Shown: positions 10,360-24,200 of the stretch, one piece after another
How the letters are laid out: each line of letters starts with the position of its first letter
Position numbering within the stretch: position 1 is the stretch's first letter
Assembly (NCBI RefSeq): GCF_902806685.2
Contig: NC_048538.1
Coordinates: 6,014,001-6,078,000, forward strand
Direction of reading: 5' to 3'
From: Maniola hyperantus
Taxonomy: Eukaryota > Arthropoda > Insecta > Lepidoptera > Nymphalidae
Length of the DNA stretch: 64,000 nucleotides
Translations under genes and position numbers: made by a program
The notes under the pieces: generated by a model
Told to the model about the DNA's origin: nothing
Seen by the model: the letters and a program-made list of their open reading frames with translations, nothing else
Databases searched by the model: none

Positions 10360-13060
10360 TGGGGATCATCCACTAATAGCGATGCCTCCATATCGTTTAA
10401 CCCCAGCGAAAAAGGAAATGATGCAAAGTGAGCTAGACAAGATGCTGGCAGAGGATATAGTGGAAGAGTGCGAATCCGCTTGGGGAGCTCCAGCCTTGCT
10501 AGTACCTAAGCGAAATGGCAATTTTCGGTTTTGTGTCGATTATCGCCGCATTAACGCAGTAACAAAGACAGATGCTTACCCGATGCCGCGGCTCGATGAG
10601 CTGCTTCAGGCTACCAGGACCGGATGTGTCATGAGTACTTTGGATTTAAGATCAGGATATTGGCAAGATTCGGTGGCTGAGAAGGATAGAGATAAGACTG
10701 CCTTCGTCATCGGCACTTTTAGCTTTCAGCGCATGCCTTTTGGCCTAAAGAATGCGCCAGCAAGTTTTCAACGCCTTATAGATAAATTACGTTGTAGCTC
10801 GGCACTTAAAGACGTTACTGTCCTCGCGTATCTGAATGATCTCTTGGTGATCTCGAAGGATTTTCCTAGTCACATGGAAGATCTACGCGCCGTCTTCAGA
10901 CAACTTCAAAAGTTTAATCTGCGTGCCAACCGTGAGAAATGTGTTTTTGCGCGTGACTCCGTTAAATATCTGGGCCACGTGATAACCCAAGAAGGTGTTT
11001 CCCCTGATGAAGATAAAGTTCGCGCTATTCTGGACATGAAGCCTCCCACTTCTCTGAAACATCTCAGAACCTTCGTTCAGACTTGCTCGTGGTTTAGAAA
11101 ATTTATACCTGGGTTTGCTAAGGTTTCAGAGCCTCTGACTAGATTAACAAGGAAAAATCAGACATGGCATTGGGGAGATGAGCAAACAAACGCCTTTGAA
11201 ACCTTGAAGAAGCTTTTGACATCTGCGCCTATACTTATTCAAGCTGATTACTCAAAACCTTTTATTTTGAGAACAGACGCCAGTAATTATGCTCTAGGAG
11301 CTGTGCTGTTACAGGGTGAGAAGAATCAAGAACGGCCTATAGAATATGCCAGTCGCTTGCTAAATGGAGCTGAAAGGAATTATACAACAACGGAAAGGGA
11401 AGCTCTAGCAGTTGTGTGGGCATTAGATCGTTTTCGTGGTTATATAGATGGTCATCCCGTTATAGTAGGTAGTGACCACCAACCGTTGAAGTGGCTTTTG
11501 ACTCTGAAGTCTCCATCCGGACGATTAGTGCGTTGGGCATTAAAGATTCAATCCTACGACCTTCAATTCGAATATACTCCCGGCAAAGCCAATGTTGTGG
11601 CAGATGCTTTAAGCCGTCCTTCCTGCACTAATGATACTCGAGAATTTTGTGGAATTTGCTCTGTGGTTATAGATTTACCTACACGAAGTCCCTCTGAACT
11701 GCGTCTGAAACAAAAGAGCGATCCGGAGATCGATAAGATCATTATAGAATTAGAAGGTGATGAGGAAGTAGCTGCCCATCGATGGACAGAAAGAGGATAT
11801 CTGTTAGAAAGAGGTGTACTTTACCGTTATAATACAGATTTAGAAAATGAAGAGCCGCAATTGGTTATACCTGTTGATCTGCGTGAAGAAATATTGAAAG
11901 AATGTCATGATGATACCATCGCAGGACATCCTGGTAATGAACGGACTTATCAGAAAATTGCACAGAAGTATTTCTTTCCAGGAATGCGCAAGGTAATCGC
12001 TAATTATGTAAAATCCTGTACTGTATGCCAGCGGTATAAGTCCTCCAATGAAAAACCGCCTGGATTGATTCAAACGCCGGTGTTGAATCAACGCAATGAG
12101 GTGTTGGCGATTGATCTTTTTGGTCCACTTCCTGAAGGAGAGAATGGCGAGAAATGGATACTTCTTGTTGAAGATACTGCAACCAGGTGGGTGGAGTTAT
12201 TTGCCCTTAAAGAAGCGACGTCAGAAGCTTGTGCAAAGATTTTAATTGAAGAATACTTTCTCCGTTTTGGTCTCCCACGGAGAATAATCTCGGACAACGG
12301 CGTTCAATTTATTGCCGCCGTTATGCAACAATGTATGTACGTCTTGGGCATCCAGCAGAATTTGATTCCTTTGTAACACCCAGAAGCGAACCCCGCAGAG
12401 AGGAAGAATAGAGACTTGAAGGTTCAACTCTCTATATTGGTACAAGATAACCATAGGACATGGCCAACTTACCTGCCACATGTGAGGTTTGCTATGAACA
12501 GCTCTCGATGTGCCACAACGACTTGTAGTCCAGCTTATCTTACGTTTGCCAGGGAGATGAGGACCCCATTTGAAGCGAACCGAGATTTAAGAAGCATCCT
12601 CTCAAAAAAGAATTTCATCCCACAGATTACCCCTTATTTGAAGAATTTCATAAAGAAATTTGATGAGATACGAGAACATGTAGAACATCATCAAGACAGG
12701 AAGAAAAACGACGCTGATGAAAAACGTCGTTCGGTTTCATTCAATGTTGGAGATCTGGTTCTTGTAAACACGCACAATTTGAGTAACGCTGCTAAAGGTT
12801 TTACTAGGAAATTTGTACCCAAGAGGGATGGACCCTATGTGATTGTAGATAAACCCAGTCCAACAACCTACAGAGTAGCTGCCTCCGAGAATCCGGATGA
12901 GGTTTTGGGAAAGTTCCACGTTCATGAGCTCACGGCTTTTCAGGCTCGGGACGAAGGTTGTCCGAAACCTATTGTTCCTAAACGAGGTAGAGGTCGTCCA
13001 CGGCATCAGCAGGAGATGCTAGACCAAGCACGGGGGCGTGACCTTGATCTGCAGGGGTAG
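10360..13060 (+). pseudogene. gypsy pol: RT, RNase H, integrase
   Basis: The RT has FCVDYRRIN, LDLRSGYWQ and MPFGLKNAPASFQR, but the catalytic box is YLND (about 10829-10840) instead of YxDD, so the second Asp-coordinating site is lost. RNase H follows (RTDASNYALGAVL, TTEREALAVVWAL, DALSR). The integrase has the HHCC zinc finger (GHPGNERTYQKI, SCTVCQRY), core acidic residues in AIDLFGP and ISDNGVQF, the third acidic residue downstream of a TAA at 12374-12376, and a C-terminal GPY-type module near 12815-12900. The frame is unchanged after the TAA, so this is a nonsense change and not a shift. Confidence 0.92.
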
Positions 13061-13062
13061 AA
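13050..13062 (+). other. Candidate polypurine tract
   Basis: TGCAGGGGTAGAA lies immediately before the 3' LTR. It is purine-rich but interrupted by a T. Confidence 0.4.
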
Positions 13063-13351
13063 TGTAGCACGTAGTAATAGGCGAAAGAGGCTCCCTCAGC
13101 GGTATCTAGTTTAAGATTTAAATCTCGCGCCTAAAAAGAGACGCCATCTCCGCCGCTGTGATTGGGTGGAGCGGGCGGCGCCATTCATGTAACTTTTGTC
13201 TTGTGAGCGTCGCGAGCGGGCGCAAAAACTTTGTCCCAAGCATTTTTATTTTTTCCATTATTATTGCTCCAATGTAAGTTTATAGTATTGTGCTTGTGTA
13301 AATGTTAATTAAAGGGTGTATAAAATTAGTGAAGTGTATTCATTCGCTAAA
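13063..13351 (+). repeat. 3' LTR of gypsy element
   Basis: Same ends as the 5' LTR. Differences are visible at GACCGG/GAGCGG, TCTATT/TCCATT, CAGTG/CAATG, TTATTG/TTATAG and TTTGC/TTCGC. Followed by the ATGT duplication. Confidence 0.93.
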
Positions 13352-13568
13352 ATGTTTTGTTTATTTGCTGTAGTTGAAGTGTTGGGACGGATAACATTGT
13401 ACTTGTGCAGTGTACTGTTACATCAAATAAACATTATTACTCTGCTGTCATAGACTAAGTATAGTTCAAAAAGTTTAACATGGTCTATTGAAAGAATGAT
13501 TGTGCAACTCTCTCTCTCTTCTCTTCCTGCTATTAAAGATGTCCGCATTTTAAGTTTTCTAAAACTAG

Positions 13569-13975
13569 TCGTTTTTAGGGTTCCGTACCTCAAAAGGAAA
13601 AACTGAACCCTTATAGCATCACTTTGTTGTCTGTCTGTCTGTCTGTCTGTCTGTCAAGAAACCTACAGGGTACTTCCCATTGACCTAAAATCATGAAATT
13701 TGGTAGGTAGGTCTTATAGCAGACATTGGGGGAAAAATCTGAAAACCATGAATTTATGGTTACATCACACGAAAAAAAATTAAATTGTGGTCATGAACTA
13801 ATAAATAATTTGTGTTTTCAATTTTCGAAGTAAGATAATGTATATCAAGTGGTGTATTATATGAAAGGTCTTCACCTGTACATTCTAAAACAGATTTTTA
13901 TTTATTTTTATACATCATAGTTTTTGAATTATCGTGCAAAATGTCGAAAAAACACAACTGTAGTATGGAACCGGT
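13569..13975 (+). repeat. (CTGT)n lepidopteran element
   Basis: TTTTTAGGGTTCCGTACCTCAAAAGG, a short (CTGT)n run at 13630-13655, ACTTCCCATTGACCT, and the ATGCATCATAGTTTTTGAATTATCG-type end. Other copies at 15181, 55815, 62586 (+) and 29551, 30478, 42930 (-). Confidence 0.8.
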
Positions 13976-14035
13976 TTTTATTAACATATTTTCAATGGAT
14001 TTGTCAATATTTTTACTAATGGTCTTATTTTTTAG

Positions 14036-14275
14036 GATGGACTTTGCACACCACTCCCAGATCTTGTACCTTCAGCATTGGCAGTTCTAAATGCACTAAA
14101 TACGACAGTAGAATGCAAGTATCAAGCACTGCAGACACTGTGCTTTGAGATTTTATTTTCTTACCCTGATGAAGCTCTCAACAGGGTATGCATAAGCCAT
14201 TCACGTGAAATATATAAACTTATCAATTTATACTGTCACCAAGATTGTTCGATACCTGCTAAAACCAGACTACAG
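14036..14275 (+). CDS. Rif1: Rif1 exon (first recognised), N-terminal helical repeat
   Basis: 80 codons, phase 0 to 0, between acceptor TTTTTTAG and donor CAG|GTAAGC. The residues form amphipathic helices typical of HEAT/ARM repeats (for example VPSALAVLNAL and ALQTLCFEILF). It begins with Asp-Gly-Leu-Cys and has no usable start codon, so it is an internal exon; the true start lies upstream. Confidence 0.85.
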
Positions 14276-15232
14276 GTAAGCTTTTTTTATAGTACTTTAT
14301 GAAACGAATTACTCTGAAATTATTGGCTTATTCCATTTATCCACCGTTAGGTCGTTATGTAGGGCTTAGTCCTTACTGCAGCTCAGAGAACATTGTGAGA
14401 AGGATCTTTGAGGCTGTCTAAACCAGAGACTAATCTAGCAGGACTCAGCTGCAATGTAACAATTATATTATGTAACTAGCTTACGCCCGCGACTTCGTTC
14501 GCGTGGACTACACAAATTTCGAACCGCTATTTCTCCCCCCCCCCCCCCCCCCCCCCCCCCCCGGGGGCGAATTTTTAAAAATCCTTTCCTAGCGGATGTC
14601 TACGTCGTAATAGCTATCTGCACGCCAAATTTCAGCCCGATTCCGTCCAGTAGTTAGAGCTGTGCGTTGATAGATCAGTCCAGTCAGTCACCTTTTTGTT
14701 TTATACATTTAGATATACCAGAGAAAATATTAGCTTGCGGAAATCCCTGCTATTTTTTCCGCTACATTAGTTTAGCCTGCATGTAGTTTATAGATTTTGT
14801 GGACAACATGTACATTATGACAATACTTCTATGCTAAATTTCTAATTATTTATTCCCAGCCTATACACTTTGTAGCAAAACTTCTCAGAGTATTGCCACC
14901 AAATACAAAAGAAACATTCGTAAAAGGTGGAATTAATATTTGGTTCTCACGAGTTATACCACTTGTGATTGAAGAATCAGTTAGTAATACTAGTGACACA
15001 GTGCTGAATTTATTGGAGGCATTGGAACTGTTGACTGATGCACTTGTACAGATTGATTATAGCAAGAATTCAAGTTGGCTACAGGTTTTCGTAAATATTC
15101 ATACACCAACAAGGTAATTTGAAAAGTCGTCTACATTACTGTACCTACAAGGGTATTTTACACTACCTACTTCTCCTTTTTTAGGGTTCCGTACCTCAAA
15201 AGGAAAAACGGAACCCTTATAGGATCACTTTG

Positions 15233-15276
<44 letters not shown>

Positions 15277-18200
15277 CTGTCAAGAAACCTACAGGGTAGT
15301 TCCCGTTGACCTAGAATCATAAAATTTGGCAGGTAGGTAGATCTTGTAGCTGACATTTGGGGAAAAATCTGAAAACCGTGAATTTAGGGTTAGATCACAC
15401 AAAAAAAATTAAATTGTGGTCATGAACTAATAATTAGTATTTACAACTTTAGAAGTGAGTGACTATATCAAGTGGGGTATCATATAAAAGGTCTACACCT
15501 GTACATTCTAAAACAGATTTTTATTTATTTTTATGCATCATAGTTTTTGAATTATCGTGCAAAATGTTGAAAAAATACGACTGTAGTACGGAACCCTTAT
15601 TGCGCGAGCCTGACTCGCACTTGGCCGGTTTTTTCTGTATGAGAAAGGTTGTCAAACAAAAAGTATATTATTATCCTACACAAAAAAGTTCAAAATAAAA
15701 CTAACATCTAAAACAACAAATTATAATGAGTTTATCTTTTGAATATACTTATAAGTTATAACATTTCTCATAAAGTTGTTTCATATTTAAGAATTTGTTG
15801 AGATTGTTATAAAAGATGTACAAATTACATTTAACTCAAGCTTCTTATAAATGTTTTAGGTATCCAGCCTTAGTGACAAACCTTTTAAAAAATCGCAGTA
15901 ACTATTGGTATAGACTATGGATTATTTTCATTAAATTACTAAAAGGTCAAATAACAAAATGTAGTTATTCAACTGTGAGTCCAATTAATACATTGCTCCC
16001 TTGTGTAGAGATGGCTTTTAAATTGGACGTTAAAAACCGATGTAGAGCTTTTCTTTGCTGGAATGCTATAATAGATAACTTCTCGAAAGAACCGAATGAA
16101 GCGCTCCTGGACAAAAGATTGAAACTGTTAATGGTACCTCTTACTGCTAATAATGCAAAGATAGAAGAAACAGCTTTAGCTAAATTAAAAACTTGGTGGT
16201 ATTTGATTACCTGTTTTGAAGCAAAGCTGGATAAATACTTAGAACTAGTTGTGATGCCATTTTTGATATTCTGTTTTGGTAGACCAGGAGGAAATGTTCT
16301 AATACCAGGAAAGATTTGTGCTAAAACAAAAATTGAGTCTGTACAAGCATTTATCAATATAATTGGACATTCTCAATGTGAAGGATGCGTGCCTTTGCCT
16401 AGATTGAACACAAAATTGTTGAATACAAAGCTACTGGTAAATCATTATAGACACTGGATTCATTCCATCAGCAGTGCTATAAGGATATGCGTGGAGCAAA
16501 ATGATGAATTTACTAAGGAACAAATCAAGTGTGTTTGGAAATCTTTCATTATGACAATCGGCGAATTGCCAGAGAACAATATTAGACGAGATCTTTTTAA
16601 CGAGGCATTAATAATGTTGGATGAATTGACAAAGGTATTTTTTCTTTTAGTACATCGGTGTTACGGATATTCGCATTCGCACCAATTAATGCGGAGCTTT
16701 TACGGATGCGGATCCATATTCGCAACAAGTAACGATCAGCAAAGAAAGTGGGCGGGGGCAGATTAGCGTGTACCTCGCGCGTGTTTGCTAGTTGATATGT
16801 TGTTCGCTAACTGACCAATCAAAAGTGTACAATGGTACCCAACGGGTGTTACGGATATTCGCATCCGTATCCGCAAATGCAGAACATTCGCATTAATTCA
16901 GACATCCGCATCCGCAGAAGTCAAAATATTGGCATCCGCAACAACCCTGTTTTATTGTGTACAAATATGTATGTATACAAATTTGTACTGTATACTAGCT
17001 GATGCCCGCGACTTCGTTCGTGTGGATGTAGGTTTTTAAAAGCAAGTGGGAACTCTTTAATTTTCCGGGATAAACGTAGCGATTGGTCACTCTCCAGTCT
17101 TCAGTAAGATCCATGACAGTAGTCAGATCCATGCAAAAATCACGCGGGGGTTGTGTGGGTGTGTGGGGCGTCCTCACCCCGATTGCCATCTCGACCTGTC
17201 GTGTACTTATACAAAATCAATTCTAATTTTCAAAACCTCCCTGGAGCTCTGTAGTCTTATTAGTGGGAGGTCCCAGGTGCGATTCCCAGCAGGAGCGAAT
17301 TTCCCAGTTACGAATTATATAATTTCAAAACTGATAAAAAGTATCCTATGTTCGTCCTCATGGTATGAACTCAAATCATGCCAAGTTTCATTGGAATTCA
17401 TACAGTTGTTTCGGCGTGATTCGCGGCCATGATACAGACAGACAAAAATGAAAAAAATACAGTTTTGGGTTCAGTATCAATTATAAGAGTGCCTCCAAAA
17501 ATAATTTCAAAATAAATTCAATGTACAGAATTGGACCTGTTACAGTTTTAATATAAGTATAGATAATGTAATAAAAAGTGTTATTTTAACTATTTACAGG
17601 ACTGTGACAATCGACGGTTGGAGGCTATGGTGAACGTGCTGCTACCAACATTGTTCGACAGCGATGAGGAAATGCAGGCATTGTTGAAGTCCACTGATGA
17701 ACAAAATGCACCAGTTTACAAAATTTTTACAATACTCAATAAACTGCCACTTGACAGCTTACAAGATAGGTATGTATGTGTATTAACTGGTATATGTAAT
17801 CTGTGATCAGTACCTATTATAAATACGAAAGTGTGTTTGTTGGTTTGTCCTTCAATCACGTCGCAACGGTGCAACGGATTGATGTGATTTTTTGCATAGG
17901 TATAGATAAAGACCTGGCTACTTTTTATCCCGCAAAATCAAAGAGTTCCCACGGGATTTTTAAAAAACCTAATTCCACGCGGACGAAGTCGTGGATATCA
18001 GCTAGTATAAAATAAAGCTGTGATCTCACCGGATGGTCCGGTAAATCCGCCGGGTGATTACGAATCTCGCGACAGGCGTAAATATCGCGATCATTGCTAT
18101 CAAACGTCACACGTAATAGAGGCTACAAGACAGCAATTGCCACAAAGCAAAATAAGAAGAGAGACGGCAATCAAGCTCTAGTTCACTCACCCTCTATCGG

Positions 18201-21200
18201 ACAATCTATAAACTGTCGCATTGCTACTGCTGTCGCTACTGCAACGATTTACGTAATCAGCCCGCTGCCCGGTCTTTTATCAAAAACGGCATCCTTTTAT
18301 TGCAGGGTAACTGCTCTAGAAAGTATCAAGCGGGTGGTAGAATATGCTTTTAAGACATCAAGCAACCCAATGGAATTGTGGTTGAAGACGTTGTCGCCCA
18401 ATGGCATGTTGCTGTGGACGGCGCTGGCTGGGGCCGTCGGCTTCCGCGTGTACAGCGCGGGTCTGCACCTGCTGGCCAAGATGTTCCTGTGGCCGTTCAA
18501 CTTTATGAACAATTTTGCTAAGGTAATTCTATAGTTTTTGACGATCTCCCTAGCGCTGGGTAAGTACTGGTTCGATTCCTGGCAGGGGTTTGGAATTTTA
18601 TTTCTATTTTATATTATAGTTTCTAAATTACTGTTCTGGTCTGGTGAGAGGCTTCGGCCGTGGCTAGTTACCACCCTACTGGCAAAGCCGTGCCACCAAG
18701 CGATTTAGCGTTCCGGTACGATGCCGTGTAGAAACCAAAGGGGCATGAGTTTAATAAAATAAAACTGCAATACCTCTACCAGGTCCGTCTAAGATGGAAG
18801 AGGGCTATGCTTCCATCTTAGACTGCATCATCACTTACCACCGCGTGAGATTGCAGTCAAGGGAAGACTAACAGATAATAATGTTATGTATTATGGGAGC
18901 ATTCATAGCTTACTTATTCAATCCCTTCGAAAAAATGAAAATTGTGTCATTGTTTTAGAAAGAGGAATCGACGTCAGCATGGCTCAATCTATACAAAACC
19001 CTAAGTTCGTATTTACAAATGAAATCGATTAATGAAGACATTGTCACAGCATTAATGGCCTATGGTGCTAAACATTCGTCATGTGTATTTGTTTTGAATG
19101 CTACAATTGCTGTGCTGGAGAACAAATTACTACAAGGAGGTGTGTATATACAATCTTTTTTTAATTAGCCTATAGTGCGTTCGTTCAGATTATTTATAAG
19201 TTGAATAAAATATGGCACCAAAAAGACGAATAAATAAATAAAAATCTTTTTTATTCAAATAAACTTTTACAAGTACTTTCGAATAGTCTGATGCATCTAC
19301 CACGAGTAGTTACGAGTGTAAGTTTTAAATTTATCTTCTGGGGACTTATATATCTCAGTGGGCAATAACTATTTCGAGTCACCAACCAATCACATACGAA
19401 ACTACGTTTTAGAAAAACTTTGTTTTGTTTCGAATGTTTTTTGAAAATTTACGTATGCGCTTCGGCTTCGCCTCGGCCCACATGTACACGTTCCTCCATA
19501 ATGCCTCTTTTGCTGGCCGCTGCAGTAATTTATTAATTACTAGCGACCCGCCCCGGCTTCGCATGGGTGCAACGTAGATAGTTACTAATGTGATATCAGA
19601 TATCTACTGCCGCAACGCCCGCCGCCTCCGTCTCGTTTTGTTGCGCGTTAGTTTTAATCTTACGATATTTTATATTATTTTATTTTTGTGATATCTCGTA
19701 AGATATTATTCTAATTTAAACGATGTACAGGGCAATTTTGGTCTAAATTGAATATTACAGATGATCAATTATTTTATTTTGATAAGAATTAATAGTATGT
19801 CTAAAAACACCCTTAAAAGTAAGGCTTTGTTTCAGATCACATTTGAAAATCATAAAATGTATGCTATCGCGGACTTTTTTGTAGAACTTTTTAACAGAAA
19901 CAATTTCTCCATACATTGTTTTCGTGTAACTTTGACCATTTAGGCAGCGCACGCCTCGGAAACTCTCAAATGAGAGGATTTTTTCCGACCTTATTCACAT
20001 TATTTCAATTTCCCTAGGGATATCTAATTTTTGAGAATTAAACTATACCTATAAACCTTCCTCTTGAATCACTCTATCTATTGGTGAAAACCGCATTAAA
20101 ATCCGTTGCGTAGTTTAAAAGATCTAAGTGTTCATACATACATACATACATACATACATACATACATACATACAGACGCGGGAAGCGACTTTATTTTATA
20201 CTATGTAGAGTTTAGACAGAATTTCTAACGAAACGAATGCTTAAAACTTGGGTTATTGGCCTGTAATTTGAAAGTTATGTTTATGGAATTGAGCAATAAA
20301 TGATTAGAAAGGCGTGCTGAAATCACTCTACCGACAGTGGAATAAGCTTCAGACTCTATCCAAGACCCGCTCACTGAAATCTTGGTGGCAATAGCTTTTA
20401 TCTAATGACCATTGTAAACTCAGTGAGACAATAACGATTCACAACTAAATTCTTGCATTTGTGACTTAATAATAATAATAAAAATGAAATTATGTAACTA
20501 ATTATTTAATTAAATTAATATAGTCAACACATTGTTACGTTATGGGGTTTTTAATGCAATAGCTTAGTTTATCTTCAATATGTTCTTGTAGAAATAAAAA
20601 TTTCTGATTTCAAGATATAAGTAGAAATTCATATAAGTATTGAACAAAATTCTTATGAATTGTGGCAACTTGGGTACAGCTTACCACTTTGGTAGAAATT
20701 TGACGAATCTTTAGTAATATGATATTGCTCAATAATTTGAAATTTATGGATTCCTTACAGTTGACAACCTGATGTATATATAACCTGATGTATGGTCAAT
20801 ATTTTTTTCAGATACTGATTTCTATAAAGAGTTAGAGTTCATTCTTCAGCTGACAAGTGAAGTGAATGAAACACAAATAAAGTTAATACTTCCAACGCTT
20901 TCTGATATTATAGTTCATACACTAACTGCTTTGATTAAAAAAACAGATCCATCTGTGGCAGAAACTGTAATGATTATTATTAACAACTTATTGAAAGTGT
21001 GTAAAGTGATATTTAAAGAAAAACCTGACAATGTAAGTATTAATGCAATTAAATATTACAGTGCGCAACAGAAAATAATGTACATCAACCTTTACAATGA
21101 GATTTCGACTTTATAGAGCGTTGTCTCTGTCAGTCATACCTATGTGAAGTTTTGTCGGTCTCAACGACAGAGACAAACCGCTATCTCTGTCTAAAGGTTG

Positions 21201-24200
21201 ATGTACATTATTTTCTGCTGCGTACTGTAATTCAGTCATAATTAATTATTAATATTTTTAAAGCGTCTTCCCTGGCGCAGTAGTAAGCGCTATGTTCTTA
21301 TAAGTGGGAGGTCCCGTGTTCGATTCCAGACAGGCTATTGGGAATTTACAATTTCTAAATTTTCTCAGGTCTAGTTTGGTGGGAGACTTTGGCCAAGGCC
21401 AGTTACCACCCTACCGACAAAGCCGTGTACCGCCAAGCGATTTAGAAACGCATCAGGGGTATGGGTTAATGAAACTTCCATACCCCTTCCAAGATAGCCC
21501 GCTTCTATCTTAGGATGAATCATCGCTTGCTACCAGTTGAGATAGCAGTCAAGGGCTAATTTGTATCAGAATTTAAAAAAGATTCATTTAACCCAACCCT
21601 AATATTAATCTTCTTTGTTCTAGGAAAGTCATCTCGCTAAATATATTGAAAATATCTTCAATTCATTAAAATCCTTCTTCATGTTAGATTTGTACTCTGG
21701 TCTAAAAATACATTTAGCGGATCAATTAAAAGAGTGTGCACCATATCTTAAAAATGAAAAGTTATTGAAAAGTCACATTCTGGCCATTTATAAAACATCT
21801 TTAAATAAAAATCATACTGATATTGCTGAGGATGTAGTCCAAGCATTTGAAATTATTGAAGTGCCTAATTCAGTAAATCTAACCCCTAAACAAAATGATG
21901 ATTCAAAAACATTTCCTACCGCAAGTGGTAAGGCTGCAAAGAAATCAAAAAAGGTAACCAGTATAACAGGCACTGTTATAGAAAACGGAGAAGAGTTCGT
22001 CGTTGTCAAATCAAACTGGAAATTTAACCGTAGAAAATTAACTGAGAATCAGAAAGAAAAACTGCAAAGGAAGAGAGAAGATATACCAGCCATGTATCAA
22101 GATCTGTCACAGTCGCAAGATGAATTTAAACTAACAACTTGGAAAACAGATTCACAAGACACGAGTACCACATCGAGTAAATCGGCAAATGAAGATCTTT
22201 CTGTCATAATTAAAAATATAACTTACTTTTATCCAAAAATAATAGGAAATGTAACTACTATACCCGTAATAGATTTAACACAAAACACAGAACCTTTTAA
22301 AGAAAAGGTTAACATTAATAATGAAAAAGCTGAGAATGATAAGATAAGTAATATACAAAGTACTGTTAGAGATGTTAAATCTCCGCGTATGGCATTGAAA
22401 GATCGTGTTTTACGTAATGTTCGGAATTTGACAGAAAGGTCTAATTTAGATCAAGAATGTACAGATGTTACAGAAAATAGTTTGAAAACTCATATAAGTT
22501 CAGTTGAGCCGTTAACTAACCTAATAAACCCTGCGCCTTCGCAAATTAATCCAGAAAGACCATCACGAGTGAAAAGAAAACCTAAAAAGTTTGATCACGT
22601 AGAATTAATCTCACTGACAAAAAAACGGCGTTCATTAAATACCAGCGATTCCCAAACCGAAATCGAAATAACTGAAAATCAAATTCAAACTAAAATGGAC
22701 AAGAATTCGAAGGATGACAAGACAGTTGAAAACAATGATAAAGCAAATAATGTGCACAGCCAGGAATTGATAGACAATGCCATTGAAAATTCTGCAGTGG
22801 TTAAAGATAATATAAAAACAGTAGAACACCATAAAAATGATAAATTAGTAGAAAAAGTAACGATGACCAATTGTTTTATTGTAACAGAAAATTTAAATCT
22901 TACAAATGATGCTGTGAAAGAATGGTGTAAAAAGGATGAAAGTAAAAGTAATGCGCTACCTGCAACTATGTATTTCAAAAAGAAAGAAACAATAGAAGGT
23001 AAACCATGCCCTGATAAAACTGATAATAGCAAGGTATATATACCAAGTGATAAAATAGAAACAGTAAAGGAAAAAGCAGAAGAAAAGACAGGTTCTGATG
23101 ATAACACCGTTGCTGTCTCTACACCTAAAGTTACAGATAAAGTGATAGAAAAGCAGACATGTTCAAGTAAAAACTTAAACACGAAGAAATCGCGTATAGA
23201 AAGTCAATTGGCAATCGACATGGTCGAAGGGCATGGTCGAACAGAAAAGAAAAAAGCAGAAGAAAATCCATGTTCTGATGATTACACCGTTGCTGTCTCT
23301 ACACCTAAAGTTACAGGTAAAGTGATAGAAAAGCAGATATGTTCAAGTAAAAACTCAATCACGAAGAAATCGCGTATAGAAAGTCAATTGGCAATCGACA
23401 TGGTTGAATGGCATGGTCGAACAGAAAAGAAAAAAGCAGAAGAAAATACAGGTTCTGATGATAACACCGTTGCTGTCTCTACACCTAAAGTTACAGATGA
23501 AGTGATAGAAAAGCAGACATGTTCAAGTAAAAACTCAAACACGAAGAAATCGCGTACAGAAAGTCAATTGGCAATCGACATGGTCGAATGGCATGGTCGA
23601 ACAGAAAAGAAAAAAGCAGAAGAAAATACAGGTTCTGATGATAACAGCGTTGCTGTCTCTACACCTAAAGTTACAGATGAAGTCATAGAAAAGCAGACAT
23701 GTTCAAGTAAAAACTCACACACGAAGAAATCGCGTATAGAAAGTCAATTGGCAATAGACATGGTCGAAGGGCATGGTCGAACAGAAAAGAAAAAAGCAGA
23801 AGAAAAGCCATGTTCTGATGATTACACCGTTGCTGTCTCTACACCTAAAGTTACAGATAAAGTGATAGAAAAGCAGATATGTTCAAGTAAAAACTCATTC
23901 ACGAAGAAATCGCGTATAGAAAGTCAATTGGCAATCGACATGGTTGAATGGCATGGTCGAACAGAAAAGAAAAAAGCAGAAGAAAATACAGGTTCTGATG
24001 ATAACACCGTTGCTGTCTCTACACCTAAAGTTACAGATGAAGTGATAGAAAAGCAGACATGTTCAAGTAAAAACTCAAACACTAAGAAATCGCGTATAGA
24101 AATTCAAATGGCAATTGACATGGTCGAAGGGCATGGTCAAACAGAAAAGGAAAAAGTAGAAGAAAATACAGGTTCTGATGATAACACCGTTGCTGTCTCT

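Larger units (their letters stand above)
6643..13351 (+). mobile_element. Ty3/gypsy-type LTR retrotransposon, nearly full length, inactivated
   Basis: LTRs of 289 bases at 6643-6931 and 13063-13351 flank gag, protease, reverse transcriptase, RNase H and integrase in gypsy order. ATGT on both sides (6639-6642, 13352-13355) is a 4-base target duplication. By eye the two LTRs differ at about five positions, so insertion was fairly recent. There is no envelope-like frame. Coding is broken by gag frame shifts near 7000-7018 and 7340-7370, an in-frame TAA at 7866-7868, a shift near 9165-9196, a nested LINE and an in-frame TAA at 12374-12376. It sits upstream of the first recognised Rif1 exon and may lie in a 5' Rif1 intron. 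Confidence 0.95.

Noticed and set aside
12374..12416. Frame shift in the gypsy integrase
   Set aside because: The frame before and after is the same; the break is a single in-frame TAA and not an indel.
15085..15090. Earlier donor sites for Rif1 exon 2 (after 15084 or 15090)
   Set aside because: Both leave phase 0, which reads into a stop in the next exon; donor 15113 gives the required phase 2.
16635..16766. Extension of Rif1 exon 3 past 16634
   Set aside because: The extra frame lies in a DNA-element remnant; the GTATTT donor at 16634 gives correct phase with the next exon.
22685..23182. Long minus-strand open frames antisense to the Rif1 central exon (also 24329-24766)
   Set aside because: They mirror a low-complexity Lys/Glu-rich coding exon, read as Ser/Leu/Phe-rich shadows, and have no start context or family match.
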